A DNA stretch of 64,000 bases from Aptenodytes patagonicus (GCF_965638725.1 NC_134960.1:6884501-6948500); one strand, 5' to 3'; shown: positions 1-14,500, counted from the first letter of the stretch. Numbers and translations are program-made. Notes: generated by a model not told the origin, from the letters alone.

Positions 1-3000
1 AGACAGGAAGTCGTTTAGCTCCTCTTTGTTTATCCTGAGGCCGTTTTCTAGATGGGTGCATTATCCATATGAAGTTTGAGTGGGTTTTGGATACTTGCTG
101 ATGTTCTGTGCTGCTCTGTGATCAACTGGCAGCAAAGCCGGAGGTATTTCTTCCTGCGAGCTTCGAATGGTTATGCTTCAATTTCGCTTTCCAAATCTGA
201 ATGAAATTAGAATTTTCAGTTTCAAAAGCTATCCCTTTTCCTTTCTCTGCAATAAAGAAGGAATGGGAATGCTTGCCTAGCCTTTTCTGTACCGTTCATT
301 ATTTTACACAAATGTATCACTAGGTTTCTCTTCTCCTTCATAAACTCTCTAGACAGTCTTTTTAACTGTGCCTCTTCTCATAGCTTTCATTATTTTCATC
401 ACCTAACATATAATGCTTTCATACCTCATTTAGCAGAAAACTGTGTAGAGATCAAATTTTAGTTTAAAATATGAAGGTCACCTCTAAGCCTTGCTAACAA
501 TTTTATGGAAATAACTAGAATACAGAAGCAATATGAATCATTGCTCCTATTTTATAGTTTAGGAAAAATTGAATAAATGTCTTGAAAATGTTTTATGTAA
601 CCTTTTTGAAATGTATTTCACTTACTGTAAAATATGTGCTAGTTTGATTACTGTTGAATAGATTTGGTTGGATGGCGACTCAGAAACCAAAGCAATTTCA
701 AAGAAGAGAGGTGAGTTCTGTTTTATGAACACAGAAACCCCAAGTACTACGTGTGGCTATAGCAGCCTCATGGAGAAACTGAAATTTTTATGATCCTGGA
801 AGATTAAAGGAGAGGTTGGTACAGTAACTCAGTTTAACAGCTGCTTTGTTTTGGATAAAAGAAGACGACACCTTTTGCTACCTAAATCAAATATATCACT
901 TTTGGTCCCTTTTCTTCTTTGATAATTTTGTGCTGTGAGTTACCTGTTCATGAAAGACAACCACATTTAAGAGCCAAAGTTTTGCTGTTTTGTAACCCCC
1001 ACCCCCCAAAAACCCGTGTAATTAGAAACATTGAAAATGTTAACATTTCTGAGATGCCTGATGTTTGTTCTTGCAAACAGCTCCCAAACATACCAGAATC
1101 CATCAGAAATGTAAGAAATCACGTTTTGCTTTTCCACTGGTGCCATTTTAGAAATAGCAACATCTTCATTGCAACATTTCTGAGGGAAAAGGGGCTCCTT
1201 TACCCTTCTGCACACAGACAGATGCTCCTTTGTCTCCAGTCCTCCGGCTGCTGCTCTACCATGCTGTTGCAGTTACTATCAGCAGAAAGACCACGAATGG
1301 CGGGGTGAAATGGGAGCTATAGCAGATGTGTGCAGAGCCACAGAGGAACGAGTTCAGTGTGTGTTTACTCTCAAAGGAAACCATGACTGTTTGCTAGTGT
1401 CCCAGCCAATCTCAGGGAGGTTTAAAACTACTTAGAAGGACTAATGAAAACTGTCCCTGGTGACTATAGCTGATAACAGGTTCTTCTGACTGCTCTTAAA
1501 TCCCCTGCACACCTCCCTCGCCATTGACGAGGCTCAGAGTAGGTCCCATCGGGGTTTTAAGCCCTCCACCTCCGCTGTGAAAATGACCCCCCAAAGTTCT
1601 TGGCAGTGTTTTCCTCCTCGCTGCTGCGCTGTCTCAATCTCGCATAGCTTTCGTTTCAGGGGCTGGTGTCATGAAAGCCTCTTGGAAACTGGTGCTGTTT
1701 GAGGGGTGACACAGGGATGACGTTAAATTGCACTCAGAAAAGACGCCTCAGCCCCACATTACTCACATGACAACGTCACGTTGACTGAATAGAAGGGATT
1801 GAGCCTTGGAAGGCTTTGCAGACGAGGGAGCTGGAGATGGATGAAACTAACAATAATCTGCTGTGATTTCTCATCTATTTAAGCAAACTCTGAAGTCAAC
1901 TCTTCAAAAATAAACGCTGGTACCTGCTGTAGTTCAGTGTGCCTGGCTGTCTTTTGAACTCCTTCAAAGTGGCCCTTGTACTTTATCAGGGAAATGAAGA
2001 GGGAGATCCCTGTGTAATCTCCATCGTTACCTTTCATTTTTTGAGGTAATGATGCATAAAGTGTCCTGTGGGGAGAGTGCCTTTCCCCTCCTGAGACAGC
2101 AGGTACTCCTTTGTAGCTTTCCTTGGGCTTACAATAGGTACCGCTACATAGCAGCTTCCCCTGTTCCTCAAAACACTATTACAGCATAGTTAAAATAATT
2201 TACATGCTGTTAATATAATTTTTCTGACATAAAGCCGTATGTCCACAGAAGAGTCAAAATGCCCAATTTAGGGAAGAGTTTGAGTTTCTAACACCATCGA
2301 CAGCATGCACGCCATGAGAAACTCCTCCATGAACGACGAGGGAAACATGGCTGCCTTCCTTCAAGTTTTTTTCTCTTAAATTATTTTTTTCAGTTGTTCA
2401 TTAGTCCTATGAAGCCAATCAGCCTTTTTTTTCCCAAATATTTGGCTAGATAATAGCTCCAACAAAATTCTAGTGGTTTTATATTGATCCGGATAAAAGT
2501 ACGGAGCTTCAGAAAAGTACACGGGTTGGATGAAGCCGTGCAGTGTTTGACGTAGAACAGACAGTTTGCCACCAATTATTGCACATAAACACTAGCAGAG
2601 CACATAAACAGCTGCAGGGCTTCAGGAGAATAACTAACTGGTTGCAGATTTAATACTGGCTGTCATATCACTGCTTTGTGGGTTTTATTAACGACTTACT
2701 AGGCAAGAGGAGCCCTTATTCTGCTCCTCCGAGATCTGAGGAGACACGAGATAGATGTGGTTTATATTTCTCTAAAGTTAGAAGTAATGATGTAAAACAC
2801 AGAAATAGACATGAATAGAAAAAAAAAAGCCAAAATGTGTAATTTGAAAAACGTGGTAAAGCAATAGCTGCACAATATCCCACTTTCCAAAAGGTTCAAA
2901 GGAAGAGGGTTACGGGTAGAGAGCCCTATAAGGCGAGAAAACAATTACTTTGTCATGTATGGAAACTTTCATTCTTCAAAACTGAGCGAGAAACATTGGT

Positions 3001-3479
3001 AAACAAATGCTGGGACCCAAAGATCCCACGAATACTTGCAGTGGCTGTTACACCCGGGTCAGTACCACGTTTCGTGACAGGAACATCTCTAGGGGCTCTT
3101 GTGCCGAGGTGCAGCACAGCGCTGGCCTTACAACCAGCTGGCTGTGGAACAACCACCGCCTTAGTTGAGCGGCACTGAGCTTTCTCAGATTTTCAGCTGG
3201 ACCTGAATTTTGGGTTGCCACTTCGTCTGCCTCATCACCGGGAACGGGAAGCAGGACAGGCTGCGTTGGTGGGCTGACATTATCGGGAGTCAAGGAGCAG
3301 AGCTTCGCCCCGGCGCCTCCCCGCATCACGAGGGGAAGGGGCCAGGCCTGTACCTGCTGCTCCGAGGAGACCCGGAGGCAGAACGGCTGTGGAAAGTCAG
3401 ACCAAAAGCCTGCCTAGCACCGCTGAAAAACGCAAGAATACGGTGCTACTTCTGCAGAGAGCGCTCCCCGCCTCCAGCG
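1..3479. other. Upstream flank, no recognisable gene
   Basis: All open frames here are short, lack splice-supported homology and look like chance ORFs. AT-rich stretches, and AATAAA hexamers on the plus strand at 251-256 and 1909-1914 (the second followed by GT-rich sequence), would fit the 3' UTR or 3' flank of an upstream plus-strand gene. In the conserved vertebrate order that gene would be SLC26A2, but no coding exon of it is visible, so this is only inference from synteny. Confidence 0.35.
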
Positions 3480-4200
3480 GCCTGAGCCCTTTGCTAATTG
3501 CGCTCTAATTGCGCCGCGCTCCCGAGCGACCAGCTCCCGCCTCCCCGCACCGCCCTGAGGAGAACTGGCGGGAAGAGGGGCCGCGCGCGCGCCGCCTCCC
3601 GCTCCGTCCCCGCCGCGCGCTCCTTCCCGCCGCAACGCGAGGGGACGCCGCGCGCACGCGGGAAGACTGACCCCTCCCGGCCACCGTCCCGCACCGCCTC
3701 CCTCCAGCCGCTTCCCAGCGCCCGGCACCGCCCTTCCCACCGGCGTGGCCCCGCCCCCTCCGGCCGTCACGCCGCGACCCGGATGCTGTTGCCGCCAGCA
3801 CTTCCGGCGGCGGCGGCGGGCGGCCGCCGAGGCGAAGGGTCCGGTGCTGTCCCGCCCCGACCCGCGGCCCGGGCCCGGCCTGGCAGCCGGCCCAGCATGC
3901 CGGGGCGGCCCGCCCCGCCTAGCCCGTCCGCCCGCTCTCCTCTATGCGGCTGGCCCGTAGCTCCGCCGCTGCCTCCTCCGCGCCGCTGCGCCCCGGCTGG
4001 GACGTGACCAGAGCTCGCCTCCTGTCCGACCGCTCGTCCCCGGTGCTGCCCAGTGAGTGGCCGAGGCGCCGGGGCCTTTCCTCGGGGGGCACCTGGGAGA
4101 GGGGGGCGGGGGGAAGGTTCCCCAGGGCCGACGGGGATCCCGCCGCTTCCCTTCGCCTCGGGCGCTGTGGAGGAGACGGGGCCTCGGTTTAACGGGCTTT
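3480..4200 (+). promoter_or_regulatory. HMGXB3: CpG-island promoter and non-coding first exon of HMGXB3
   Basis: This is the most GC- and CpG-rich stretch of the window, with runs such as GCGCGCGCGCC and no TATA box, as in housekeeping promoters. An ETS/GABPA-type site CACTTCCGG lies at 3799-3807. A good splice donor (CCCA then GTGAGT) at about 4052/4053 would end an untranslated first exon that joins the first coding exon at 4771. The exact transcription start is not visible. Small ORFs on both strands here are composition artefacts. Confidence 0.75.
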
Positions 4201-4770
4201 GGCTCGCCCGGGATTAGTGGCTGCGTGGGGCCGCGGTGCGGGTCGTGCGTGGGCTGCCCCTGAGCCCAGGTGGTGTTGCCCTTTGTCTCCTGAGGCTCCT
4301 CGTGTCCTCTCTGCCTCCCAGCGCCGCGGAGGCTGGAGCGGTCATCGGTGTTAAGCGAGGAGCCCTGGAGATCTTCTGGTGGGTAAGAGGATTGTGAGGC
4401 TTCCGTGCTTATTCGGCCTCTGGCCTTGCTTTTGTGAGCGTGGCCGTGACATCTTCTAGCTGGACACCAGCTTGCTGGGCGTGAGGCTCGTTCTAGATTA
4501 CCAAGCTTATCTGAGAGGTTCCCGGGGAATTGCAGCTTTTAAGTGCAGATGCGGTGTGTCTGCACTGAACTGATGGTATTGAGGTGATAGTAATAAAGGT
4601 GTTCTCTTCTAAAAATAGATAAATAGCTAACATGTAGTTATCTTGGTTAGTTAAAGTCAATCGTACGTGCCAGTGATGCTGTCGGTTTACAAAGGTGACT
4701 GAGCGCAGTCTTTGTCGGGAGAAATGCTGTATAACTCGGCAAGTGCATAACATAAAGTATGTACTTTTAG

Positions 4771-5501
4771 CAATGGAGGCTCCGTATGATGGCACTGAAG
4801 TAACTGTGGTAATGGAGGAAATAGAGGGCACTTACACTTATGCATCACCAGTGCCGTCTAAGAAGAAAAAGAAATATAAAAGTACTGGCGATCATGGAGA
4901 AAAAGCCAAAAAGCCTAGGTAAGTTCTTTCTGTCTTCATTTAGCGCCTGTGTAGGGTATGGGAGCAGTTTTCCTTGTTTCTGATAAGAGTGAACATTGCA
5001 GTGCGCTTTAGTGTAAAACTTCATATGTAAAAAAATTAGCTTGATGCTTTGGGCTCGCTCTGACATCCTTGCCTTTATGGGTGCTACCATTGCTCGATCT
5101 AAAGTTTGGGTACCCCAGAATAATTTCCCTTAAGCTCTTTCTCCTTACTTCAGAGGTTCTCCTCAGAATCTTAGTTTTCATTTGGTTAAAAAATGCATTT
5201 ACAAGTAGAATTGAATGTAATTGCCTGTCGTTTGACCTTGAGACAAACGTAAACCTCGTGGATTTCTTTTTCCAAAGGAATTTATGTAGAACGATGTTAA
5301 CGTTTCAGTCTCTGGTTGCATTTCAGGTCTGCTTACCTCCTCTACTATTACGACATTTACTTGAAAGTACAGCAAGAGCTCCCCCACCTCCCTCAATCTG
5401 AAATCAACAAAAAGATCAGTGAGAGCTGGAGGTTGCTCAGTGTGGCTGAAAAAAGCTATTACTTGGAGAAAGCCAAGCTAGAGAAAGAGGGATTGGACCC
5501 G
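4771..5501 (+). CDS. HMGXB3: HMGXB3 exons encoding the N-terminus and HMG box
   Basis: Exon 4771-4918 encodes an acidic start followed by a KKKKKYK basic patch. Exon 5327-5501 carries nearly the whole HMG box: KKPRSAYLLYYYDI, then LPQSEINKKISESW and LLSVAEKSYYLEKAK. This is the familiar box pattern of a Pro/Ser-Ala-Tyr start, a conserved E-I-x-K-x-I-x-x-x-W and a Y-x-x-x-A-K end. HMG boxes bend DNA or bind it without strong sequence preference; the binding preference of this one is not known to me. The arginine codon is split across the intron (AG|G). Confidence 0.93.
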
Positions 5502-8500
5502 GTAAGTCATCTTCCTGGCAGCTCTTTGCCATGTGAAGAGGGAGGCACTTAACTGCTTACTCAGCACTGTGTGTGGGAGAATCTCTTAACTGCAGGTTCC
5601 AGTCTGTATTTCTGCTTCGGGCAGCCTATAAAGAAGCAATGCGTGAGGCCACTGCCTCTTGCTTTTGCCTTCCGTTCAGTCAAGGGATAATGTTTTGAAA
5701 TTCGAGATGGATATGCCTAGTACCTGCTGACAGGGATGGTAGTTATTTTTGTGTCATGTCATCGGGGTGATTGATGGTAAAACCAGGGCTGAGAGGGATT
5801 CTGCAGGCTCTGTCATGTGGAAAAATTCCCAGCAAACTACCTCAGGGAACCATTTGAACTTTAGGCACTAAAATAGCAGGATTGAGAACTGAATCTCTTC
5901 CTTCTCTCATATTCATTTATTCCATACTCTGTTTTTGCCAACAGAACTCCAAGGTGTCCGCTCGAACTGCAGTAGTTCCAGACATTCCAGGTTTCCGTAA
6001 GATTCTTCCTCGCTCAGACTATATAATTATTCCCAAAACCACTCTTCAAGAGGACAGGAGCAGGCAGTCGCTGGAACTGTGTGTGACACAGGGTCAGGCA
6101 GCGTCCGAAGGGTTAACAGCTTCCACCAATATCACAAATGTCTCCCGTGATGCTGTGCAAAACATCCTTTCTGTGGACTCGAGCCACGTTGGCATTTCTG
6201 AGCAGTGCATCGCCATCGAAGGACTAGCGGAAGAGACTGCTTCCTTTGGTCAGCCAGATGCTGTGGAAGAAGTGGTTGCCTCAGAGGTTCTTTCTCACTA
6301 TGTTGGGCCTGTGACAGACAAAGTGGCTGGAGATATCCTCTTGGATGAGGCTTCTTTGGAAATAGAAGGGCAACCGTATCAGACAGCTCGGGTAGTTATT
6401 GAAGAGACTCTAGTTAGCAGCTCCACAGATATCTCCAACGGGAGCATCGCTGTGGCCCGTCCTCAGGTTTCAGATGGTGTGTCTGTGGTGACTGTGGTGA
6501 CTGGGAAGGTAAGTTATTCTAGTGACACTCAGCCTCCTGTCAGCGTCTCACCTGAAATGTCCGAGTGCTGTTTAACACATTTTACTTGAGATCCTTGGTG
6601 GCTGCAGGAGATCCTGTATTGCCCAGCATGCTTACGCTCAGTGGTGAGGGAAACAGCAACTTTTGTAACTCAGTGGTTACAGCGTCTCTGCTTCCAGATT
6701 GACTCTGCCATACGCTGATACCACTTGTGTCTCAAGATGACTGCTTGAGGTTTTTTAAATTATTTCTTATAACAATACTTGGGGTGGGTTCCACAGTTGG
6801 ACTACAAGATTTTGGGGAGAAAAAACTTACCTCTGTGCTGATAGCTGTTTTCTTGGTTGCAGAGAGATAGAAGGGAGTCCTTTTAAGTTGAGGTGTTAGG
6901 GATCGGTTATAGAAAATGTTATTTTGTGAAGAACTGCATCCGCAGTTTTCAATTTCAAGCTGTGATGAGTTTGGTAATTTCCAGAGTAGACCTGGTAAGG
7001 CCATTGCTTTTGAAACGATCGCTCTTCTTTCCTGCTTTCTGGTCTCATTAGTCCTTGAGACACATGTTCAGTGGTAGCGTTCATGAGAGGGTGGGACACA
7101 GGTCACTATGTCTCTTGTTTTCTGCATGTATTTTCCCTTTGGCTTCATTTTAGGATACTGAAGAGAGTAGCTCCTCCACACCCGCTACACAGTTTATTAT
7201 GTTACCTTTGCCAGCTCATTCTGTTGTGGAGAACCCAGCATCGATTAAATTGGTAAGAAATTCAGTCTTGTATGGTATTTTAAGGTATGGATATATTACC
7301 ATAGGTTTGTCTTAAAGATGTTAGAGTAGGAAGGGTTTGATCGTGGTCCAGTTCTTAAAGATAATCCAATTCGGAGTCATCATGTTGGTCGATATATTTC
7401 TTGTCCCTGGTTTTACGCTTCGTATATGCTGATGAGGGTCTCTGACTTCCTCAAGTGTCTTATACGGGCCTGTTTCTATTGCCATCTTCCTCAAGGAGTT
7501 CTTGGAAACAGATGGAGTACGTAATGCTATCACAACACATCTGGCCGACAGCAGTTTCTGTGTTGCCCTTTTCAGGGTCTGTGTAGCCATCTGTGTCCTA
7601 TACTTGGATGCACATTTGTTTTCATAAAATGCCAGTGTCCATCCCTTTAAGGGCAAGAATCTGCTCTTGTGACAGGAACGCGTGAGCTCCCCAGTCTCGT
7701 GGATGGCTTTCGCTTTGGCCACATGACAGGAGAGGAGCAGTGACCTGAGGTTTTGAGAACCCATGTAAAAGGTTGTGTGGCCTGTTGCATGAGGAAGAAT
7801 AGTATTACTTCTCTAATCTAACCACTCCAGCCACCTGTATTTCTGTAGCCATTGTATATCTTCATTGTACAGTCAGCACTGCAGCTCCTAGTGTGGTATA
7901 AGCTAGCATCAAATCCTGTTTTCCAGGTCCTTTATGCTTCCAGATGGTGGAACACTGCAGATATTTATAGTGGTGCATAGCGTGATATTCTTCCAGGTGT
8001 CTTAGGGAAAATGGAAATACCTCAGGTTTTTGTTCCTGAGGAGAAGTGCCTAGCTTAAGTTGTCTCATTTCTTTGACAGCAGCACTTGCATTTCTGGAAA
8101 AAAATGTACCTAGTTAGGGACTTGCGGCACGACAGCTCCCTGGGGAGTGTTGAGTACAGGATATTGAGAAGTGCTGTGCTGACAAAACCTCAACGTGTTG
8201 ATGCAGTTGTCCTGGCAAAGATGACAGGTTCTGCTTTAGTTGTTGTTATAAATAGCGCCTGGTGGTGCTGCTGGTGTTACAGTAGTTTACAGCAAGTTAC
8301 AGTAAAGCACCAGGGAGTGCTTGACCACTGCATACAGCAACAAATTACTGATGAAAACTGCCTCTGCATCACGAGTGCTTGTCTTCAAGTCTTGTCGCCC
8401 TGTTGACATGAGTCTGTTAATTACATCTTGCCTCACTGTGGACTGCTGTTTGAATCATTTTTATACCATCTTATTATGACTTTTTCATATTCATAAGAGA

Positions 8501-11500
8501 ACTGTTACATCACTGTAAATGCAAGGTTAGCTTCTCCAGAAGGTTATATGCATTGTTCATCTCTGCTCTGCAATTTGATCTAAATTCTGGTAATACTGAA
8601 GGCTCTTGTATAGACTGAATGAACATTTAGACTCAGAGTAGTTGTGGTGCTGACTCACTCTGATCCAACTGTGTGGTGGTTGATTAATAAAAGGAATAAT
8701 ACTGGAGGGCTGGTGATTTGCTGAATAACGTTTGTAAAGTGCTTACGAGGAAAAAGGGAGCGATGAGCACAGCTTTTTGTTTTTCAGCTCTGTAGAGAAA
8801 TTCTTGACAACTCTCGTTTCAGACAACCACCTATACTCGCAGGGGACATGGAAATTGCACCAATCCTGGCTGTTCCTTCACTTATGTCACCAGGCATAAG
8901 CCACCAAAATGCCCAACATGTGGGAACTTCCTGGGAGGGAAATGGGTCCCAAAGGTAAATATGCCTTTCCTTCCCGGATTTTCAGACAAAAAGTGCTGGT
9001 TTTGTGAACGCCTGTGATATTTCTAGACCTGTAGATCTAGCACAGGAGGTCAGATATGCCAGAATTGATCCCTGCACTTACGTTCCAGTGCTTGTGCTGG
9101 AACAAGTCACCATTGCAGAGGACACTCGGCCAAGGTGAGACAGACCCAAAATCATCACACCTTGGGTAAAGATGCCACTTGTAATGGTGTCAGTTAGAAT
9201 AGATGGGGCTGCATTTGGTGACTCTCTCACTGAGAGGACACACATTCTTCTGGCCCTCTGCCTGCATTATAGTTCCTGTGACTGGAAGGCATTGCCTGTT
9301 CTTCCTGCCACAGCCCTAGCTAAGCTAAGGGATTTGGTTGAACCATTTGTTTGTGGTAATTTATCTGTGTTTGAAGTTCTACAAACTGAGGTTTTCTGTG
9401 GTCTTTGAATGTTGTTTTTTCAACAGAAAGGAGGAACAATTCTCAACTGTAGTAGGTATATGATCCTTTGGGAGCTAGCTAATAAAGTTATCTAGTGGAA
9501 CCTGAAGTGCTGTTGGGTATTGTTGACTCATGGCCGTGTGTCTGATCTTTCATGATGTTCTGACCTTTGGCTGGAAGGAAATTCCCAGGTGTTGGTGGAG
9601 TTGTGAAGTTTATTTGAGTGGAAAAATCTTTCTCCACATGATGCCTACCCTGCTTAAGTTATTGGCATCTCTACTAGCTGTATACAGCAAAAAACACTTG
9701 CTCCTTAAACCTTGGCTGTGTCATGGTAATTAGTTAGCTCTGAACAGATGTGCGTTCATTAAATTTCTGTCTGAAACAAGGCTCCTCAGGCACAAGTTAA
9801 AGGATGTTCTCAGTGTGAAAATTTGCATTGACAGTCAGTGGCTTTATGTGGATTTGTTCTGAACCTCCTTTGTTTTGTGTCTAGATCCATTAAGCATTTA
9901 GGGGCAAGAACTTTTTTAGGCAGCTTACAAACTCTGTAGTGTCTGAGCTGATGGCTGGGTTTCCTACGTGGTAGGATACAAATAGCAATGATGGTTTCTT
10001 AGCTTTTGTTCTGTAAACCTGCTGAAGTAGATAGATGGCTAACTGCAAAAACGTGTTTCTGCCTGAATATGGCATGCCTGCTCCTGTTAAATCCTACATT
10101 GATTAGAACTGAAAGGTTTTAGAGGGTTTTCTTTCTGGCTTTCAGTTTTATTCTGCTCTTCTGGGAACACGTTTGCATAAACAGTTCCACTTGTTTTTAT
10201 GGTGTCATGCCTTGGGAAAAACATGCGCCAGCAGTTTTTTTAAACCGGTAATAACATCAGTAGAACTGAAACTAAATATATACATACCTTCCTGTTCCTT
10301 AGAAAGAAAAGGGACTAGGTTAGAAGATAACCTTTTTTTTAAAAACCTGGATTGTCCTTCTGAGTATGAACTCTGTAGAGAGCTTAGAATTGTGTTTATC
10401 ATGCCAGAAACTCTTGATTCCATTTCTGATATCTTTTTGCATATTACCAATTCAGTGTTCCATTGTACCTTCATTGACCCCAACACATGGCTTCTGTAGC
10501 CTTAGTCTTGAAGGTGTCATTTTTCTTAAAGTCAAAAAACCTTCCGGAGTAATTCTCTGTTTCCTGACTCACTCAAATGCATGGTTTTCTGAATGCACGT
10601 ATCCAAAAGATACAAGTTCTCTATGCCTTTGGCCCCTCAATAATGTGGAAGAACAGACAGCGTCAGAGCTGAAGCTATGAAAGGGGAGCGTAGGAGGTGG
10701 GTCCTTGTTACAGGGGGTGGTGGGTGAGTTTGTGATGTTGATGCTAATGGTGATATTTGAGGGAGTTTAAGAAAGACTGATTCTTCAAAGTAAACAGTGT
10801 CTAAAAATAATACATGAAGGGCCAGGAGGCTAGATAAAATGTTAACAGGGGCTTTGCTGTCGTAGGAGATGATGTCTTTCTGCTCTTGTACAATTCACTG
10901 CTTAAACACTTAGGATTTTGCTGTTTTGATCTAGCATTAAATAGGCCATGGCAAACCTGGCATATGTGAAGGGAACTTACTTATCTGTGAAAGCCTAAAG
11001 CTCTGAAATGTGACTATCTCTTTGTTTCCAGGAAAAGCAACCAAAAAGCAAATCTGAGCCAAATTCAGGTACGTCTCTTAAAACTCCGGCAGCTAAAAGA
11101 GGTCAACAGTCAGTATTCACAGAACCAGCAGCTGTTAGCGAGAGTACCTCTAAATCTGCCTTGGAAAGCTCTGAAGCTGTCAGCCAGCTGCTGAACGCTG
11201 TGCCTGTTGGAGGGCAAATGCACGAGACGGAGTGGAAGGAAGTGATCATCTCTGAGGCTCACATTCTTGCAAACAACGTGCTTGCTGAAGACAGAGGGAG
11301 TGCTGTTGGAGTGATGCTGGGTCAAGAGGGCCAACGGCAAGGAGACTCTTCTTCGGAGCAGGCAGAAAAAGATAGCGTAGGGCTGGGGATGCCACCGCCT
11401 TCTGAGGTGCCGAGTCCAAATGCCTCTGCAAAAAAGCCAATGGGGTGAGTGTTTTCCATATGTTTTGGGAGCGTATGATGTCTGTTGTGTGATGATGGGA

Positions 11501-14500
11501 CTAATCCAAGAAATTGAAGGCTGTTGGCAGTGCTTCCTGTAAGACCTGTTCTGCTTACTGTCTGTTTTCTGTCAGTTCAGGATTGTTCCTTTGAGATTTT
11601 GTCATCCATTAGAGCTAATTTTTTTTAAAGTGACAAATAAGTTGTAGTCACGGGACAGATGTATCCTTAGCGCTGTTTCTCCTTTCTACTGCAATAGCTG
11701 TGATTATTGTGCTAATAAAGCACAGTTCAGGGAAGAGAAGAAAATTGAGGCTGAGGGGGAAACCATGGAATTTTTTTTCCAGTTGTAGCTCTTATCTTTC
11801 AGAATTGATGCTCCAGCTGCTACACACAAAGGACAAGAAGTAAAGAGTAAACCAAGACCTAAGCCCTCCTTGCTGGCTGCAGCAAGACCCATGCGAGCCA
11901 TTCTGCCCGCACCAGCCAGTGTGGGGAGAGAAGCCAGCACTGAGCAGCCGAGCAACAGACAGACCTTTGCGAATACCGGTAAAAGCAGTATTCTCTGGTA
12001 TGCTTTGGGAGTGGTTGTCTTTCCTCACCACATTGAAGTGGTCTCTGTCAAACAATAAGATATGTCTGAAAGGGAGATAGTGACCTACCCTAGAAAAAAA
12101 CACTCTCTCTCTCTAACTGAGAGTGCAGGTAAATGGTCCATGAAACACCTGCTTGGGTCATTTCAAGTTCAGAGGAAAAATCTCACATGACTATGGTGGC
12201 ATTTACCAAAGATGTCAGAATGAAACAGGACCTGTTTTCTCATATCTAACCTGCTGCATCCTTTTCCTCCTTCAAGACAAGCATTCCCCTGTGAGGACAT
12301 CAGGCTTGAAGCCCAGTACGCTGAAACAATTGGGCCAGTCGATTCTGCAGCCACCAAGTGCTGAGGAGCGAAAGGTACCTATGGTTTGTTCTTCAAATGC
12401 ATATTATTTTCCTGTGGGTTTTTTTTCCCCAGATGAGGGATATGACCTGAGTGGTGAGAAATAGAAAGTAAAAATGTTGCAGCCTTATGATGGTGAGATC
12501 TGTGACTGACAGTTTTTATGAGATGGCTCAGAAGCAGCACAAATGCTAGGTGGTTGAGTGTAGGAACTGAACTGAGAGATGCTGTTGGACAATCCTTCTG
12601 TTGGCTGCTTTGAGAACCTCCCAGCTACTTCCAGAAGATGTGCTGAGGATCTGCTAGTGCTTTGATAATCTGACATGCAATACTGAGTGCTGTCTTTCAC
12701 CTGTGAAGTGATATGACTGGGTGTGCTAAGATGCTGGAATACTTCTGTTTGAATTGTAATGCCTTAGTATGCAAACCAGTGTGTTGTAGTCCTCTGATAT
12801 TAAATGAACATTAATTGATTTCTTGGGGGTAAAAAATGCTAATAAGTATTGCTTACAAGATGTATGTATTCAGTAGTAGGTGTCTCATGGGTGTTGTTTT
12901 TTCTGCTTTCAATCTTTAGCTCCACAGTGCTTTGACCAGCAGGGCATCTCAGGTTAAAGTAGTGGAGGTCAAACCAGACATATTCCCTTCCTACAAGTAC
13001 AGCTGCACCGTAACTTTGGTGAGAATTTTTCAGATGTTCTGACTTACGCCATGGGGAGTCTCATCTCTGGGATGAGACTGTTCTGTGACTTTTGTTTTAC
13101 TGACTTGCAGAAATGTATCTCATTTAATGTGAGACAATCTGTACTTTGTATGTCATCTGTTGACCTAATCCAGGGTGACTGTACTCTGCTGCAGTCGTGT
13201 TTGGGACCTTGTTAAGAACTGGAGTTTTCTTCATGTCCTAGCATAATCCCCATCCCTTCCTTGAGTTCAGCGGGGAGGAGCAGTGGTTTCTGAATGAGTT
13301 TAATGTTTGTGGTTTCTGGAACTGGTGCCAAAATGTTTGAGTGCCAGTTAAAATATTCTGTGCCAAGTGGCAGGGCCTGCTATTTGACCTTTACACGAGG
13401 TGTTACAAAGTGGTGAAAAAGCATATGATATTCAAGCGGACTTTTCTAGAATCTTGTTGGCATCTAAAAGTCAAGATCAGCAAACATCTTTTTTGTGTCA
13501 TTCAGGATTTGGGATTGGCAACGTCACGTGGCAGAGGGAAATGCAAGAACCCCTCTTGTAGTTACGTGTATACGAACAGGCACAAGCCACGAATTTGTCC
13601 AAGCTGCGGATACAATCTTGCCAAAGACAGAGCTGAGAAAACAGCAAAATCCCTGGTAAGGTTCGGAATAGTTTGTCTTATCAAATGGCTGTTGTGAGGT
13701 GGGCAGGGAAGTACCTGCCCATCGCTTGCAAGTTTGCAAGTGCCCATGGGAACATGTTAATTTTTTTTCATTATGGTAAGCTTTTCTAACAGAATAATGT
13801 CCTGTTGAAAATACTTGTGGTGATGTTTGTACTGTCCAACCCCTGCAAAAGTGGTGCTTCAGGCTGTGAATGAGGCTGAGTGCGCTCCGTTCTACCACTG
13901 GATGTCTCTGTAGTTTAAAAATGCTTACGACGTGTCGGTACCTGCTGGGGAAATCACCCCTAAAGTCACATTTGTTCTGTCAGCTTTGTTGAGCTTCAGA
14001 CTTCATCAAGAAACTCCCAAGTATGCTCTGCTTTGTGACCAGTGTGTGGCTAATGTCAATTGAGTTAGTACATCTTGTATTAGAGCTTCCTATTTCTAGG
14101 GGTTTGTAGTGCAACTTTACTTCCAGCCTGAATTTATTTCTGGATGTGGTATTTTTTTCTGTTGTAAAAAGGTGTTTTTCAGTTGTCTGCTGTTCTACAT
14201 GGATGTAAATAATGAATTCTGGTTTTTGTTTGTTTGGGGGTTTTTTGCATTTAAAGTTTCAAAGGTTAGCTTTTCTCATACAGAATTGTTTTGTTTGTAA
14301 AAAAAAAAAAAAATAAAAAAAAGCTGTCCTGTTCTTAGCTGAAATGTCCACTCAGCATATAGACAGACTACATTTTAGTCTGTGTGGTAATATGACTCTT
14401 CCACTTGCCTTTTTTATCTTGAAGAACATAACTTTGTGTAGTGTTTTTTAAAAAAACACACAAACCGAAATGGCCTGTGTGAAACTCACACATAAGCAGC

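Noticed and set aside
919-1308. 129-codon ORF in the upstream flank
   Set aside because: No recognisable domain, overlapped by an antisense ORF, AT-rich context typical of UTR or intergenic DNA.
3414-4007. Long ORFs on both strands in the CpG island
   Set aside because: Arg/Ala/Pro/Gly-only composition, explained by GC content lacking stop codons; overlaps the HMGXB3 promoter.
4695-4772. In-frame upstream ATG before the HMGXB3 start
   Set aside because: It lies before the splice acceptor ending at 4770, so it is intronic; the ATG at 4773 matches the family's N-terminus.
14299-14322. A-rich run as a possible retroposed gene tail
   Set aside because: No upstream similarity to a processed gene or SINE and no flanking duplication seen; simple A-rich intron sequence.
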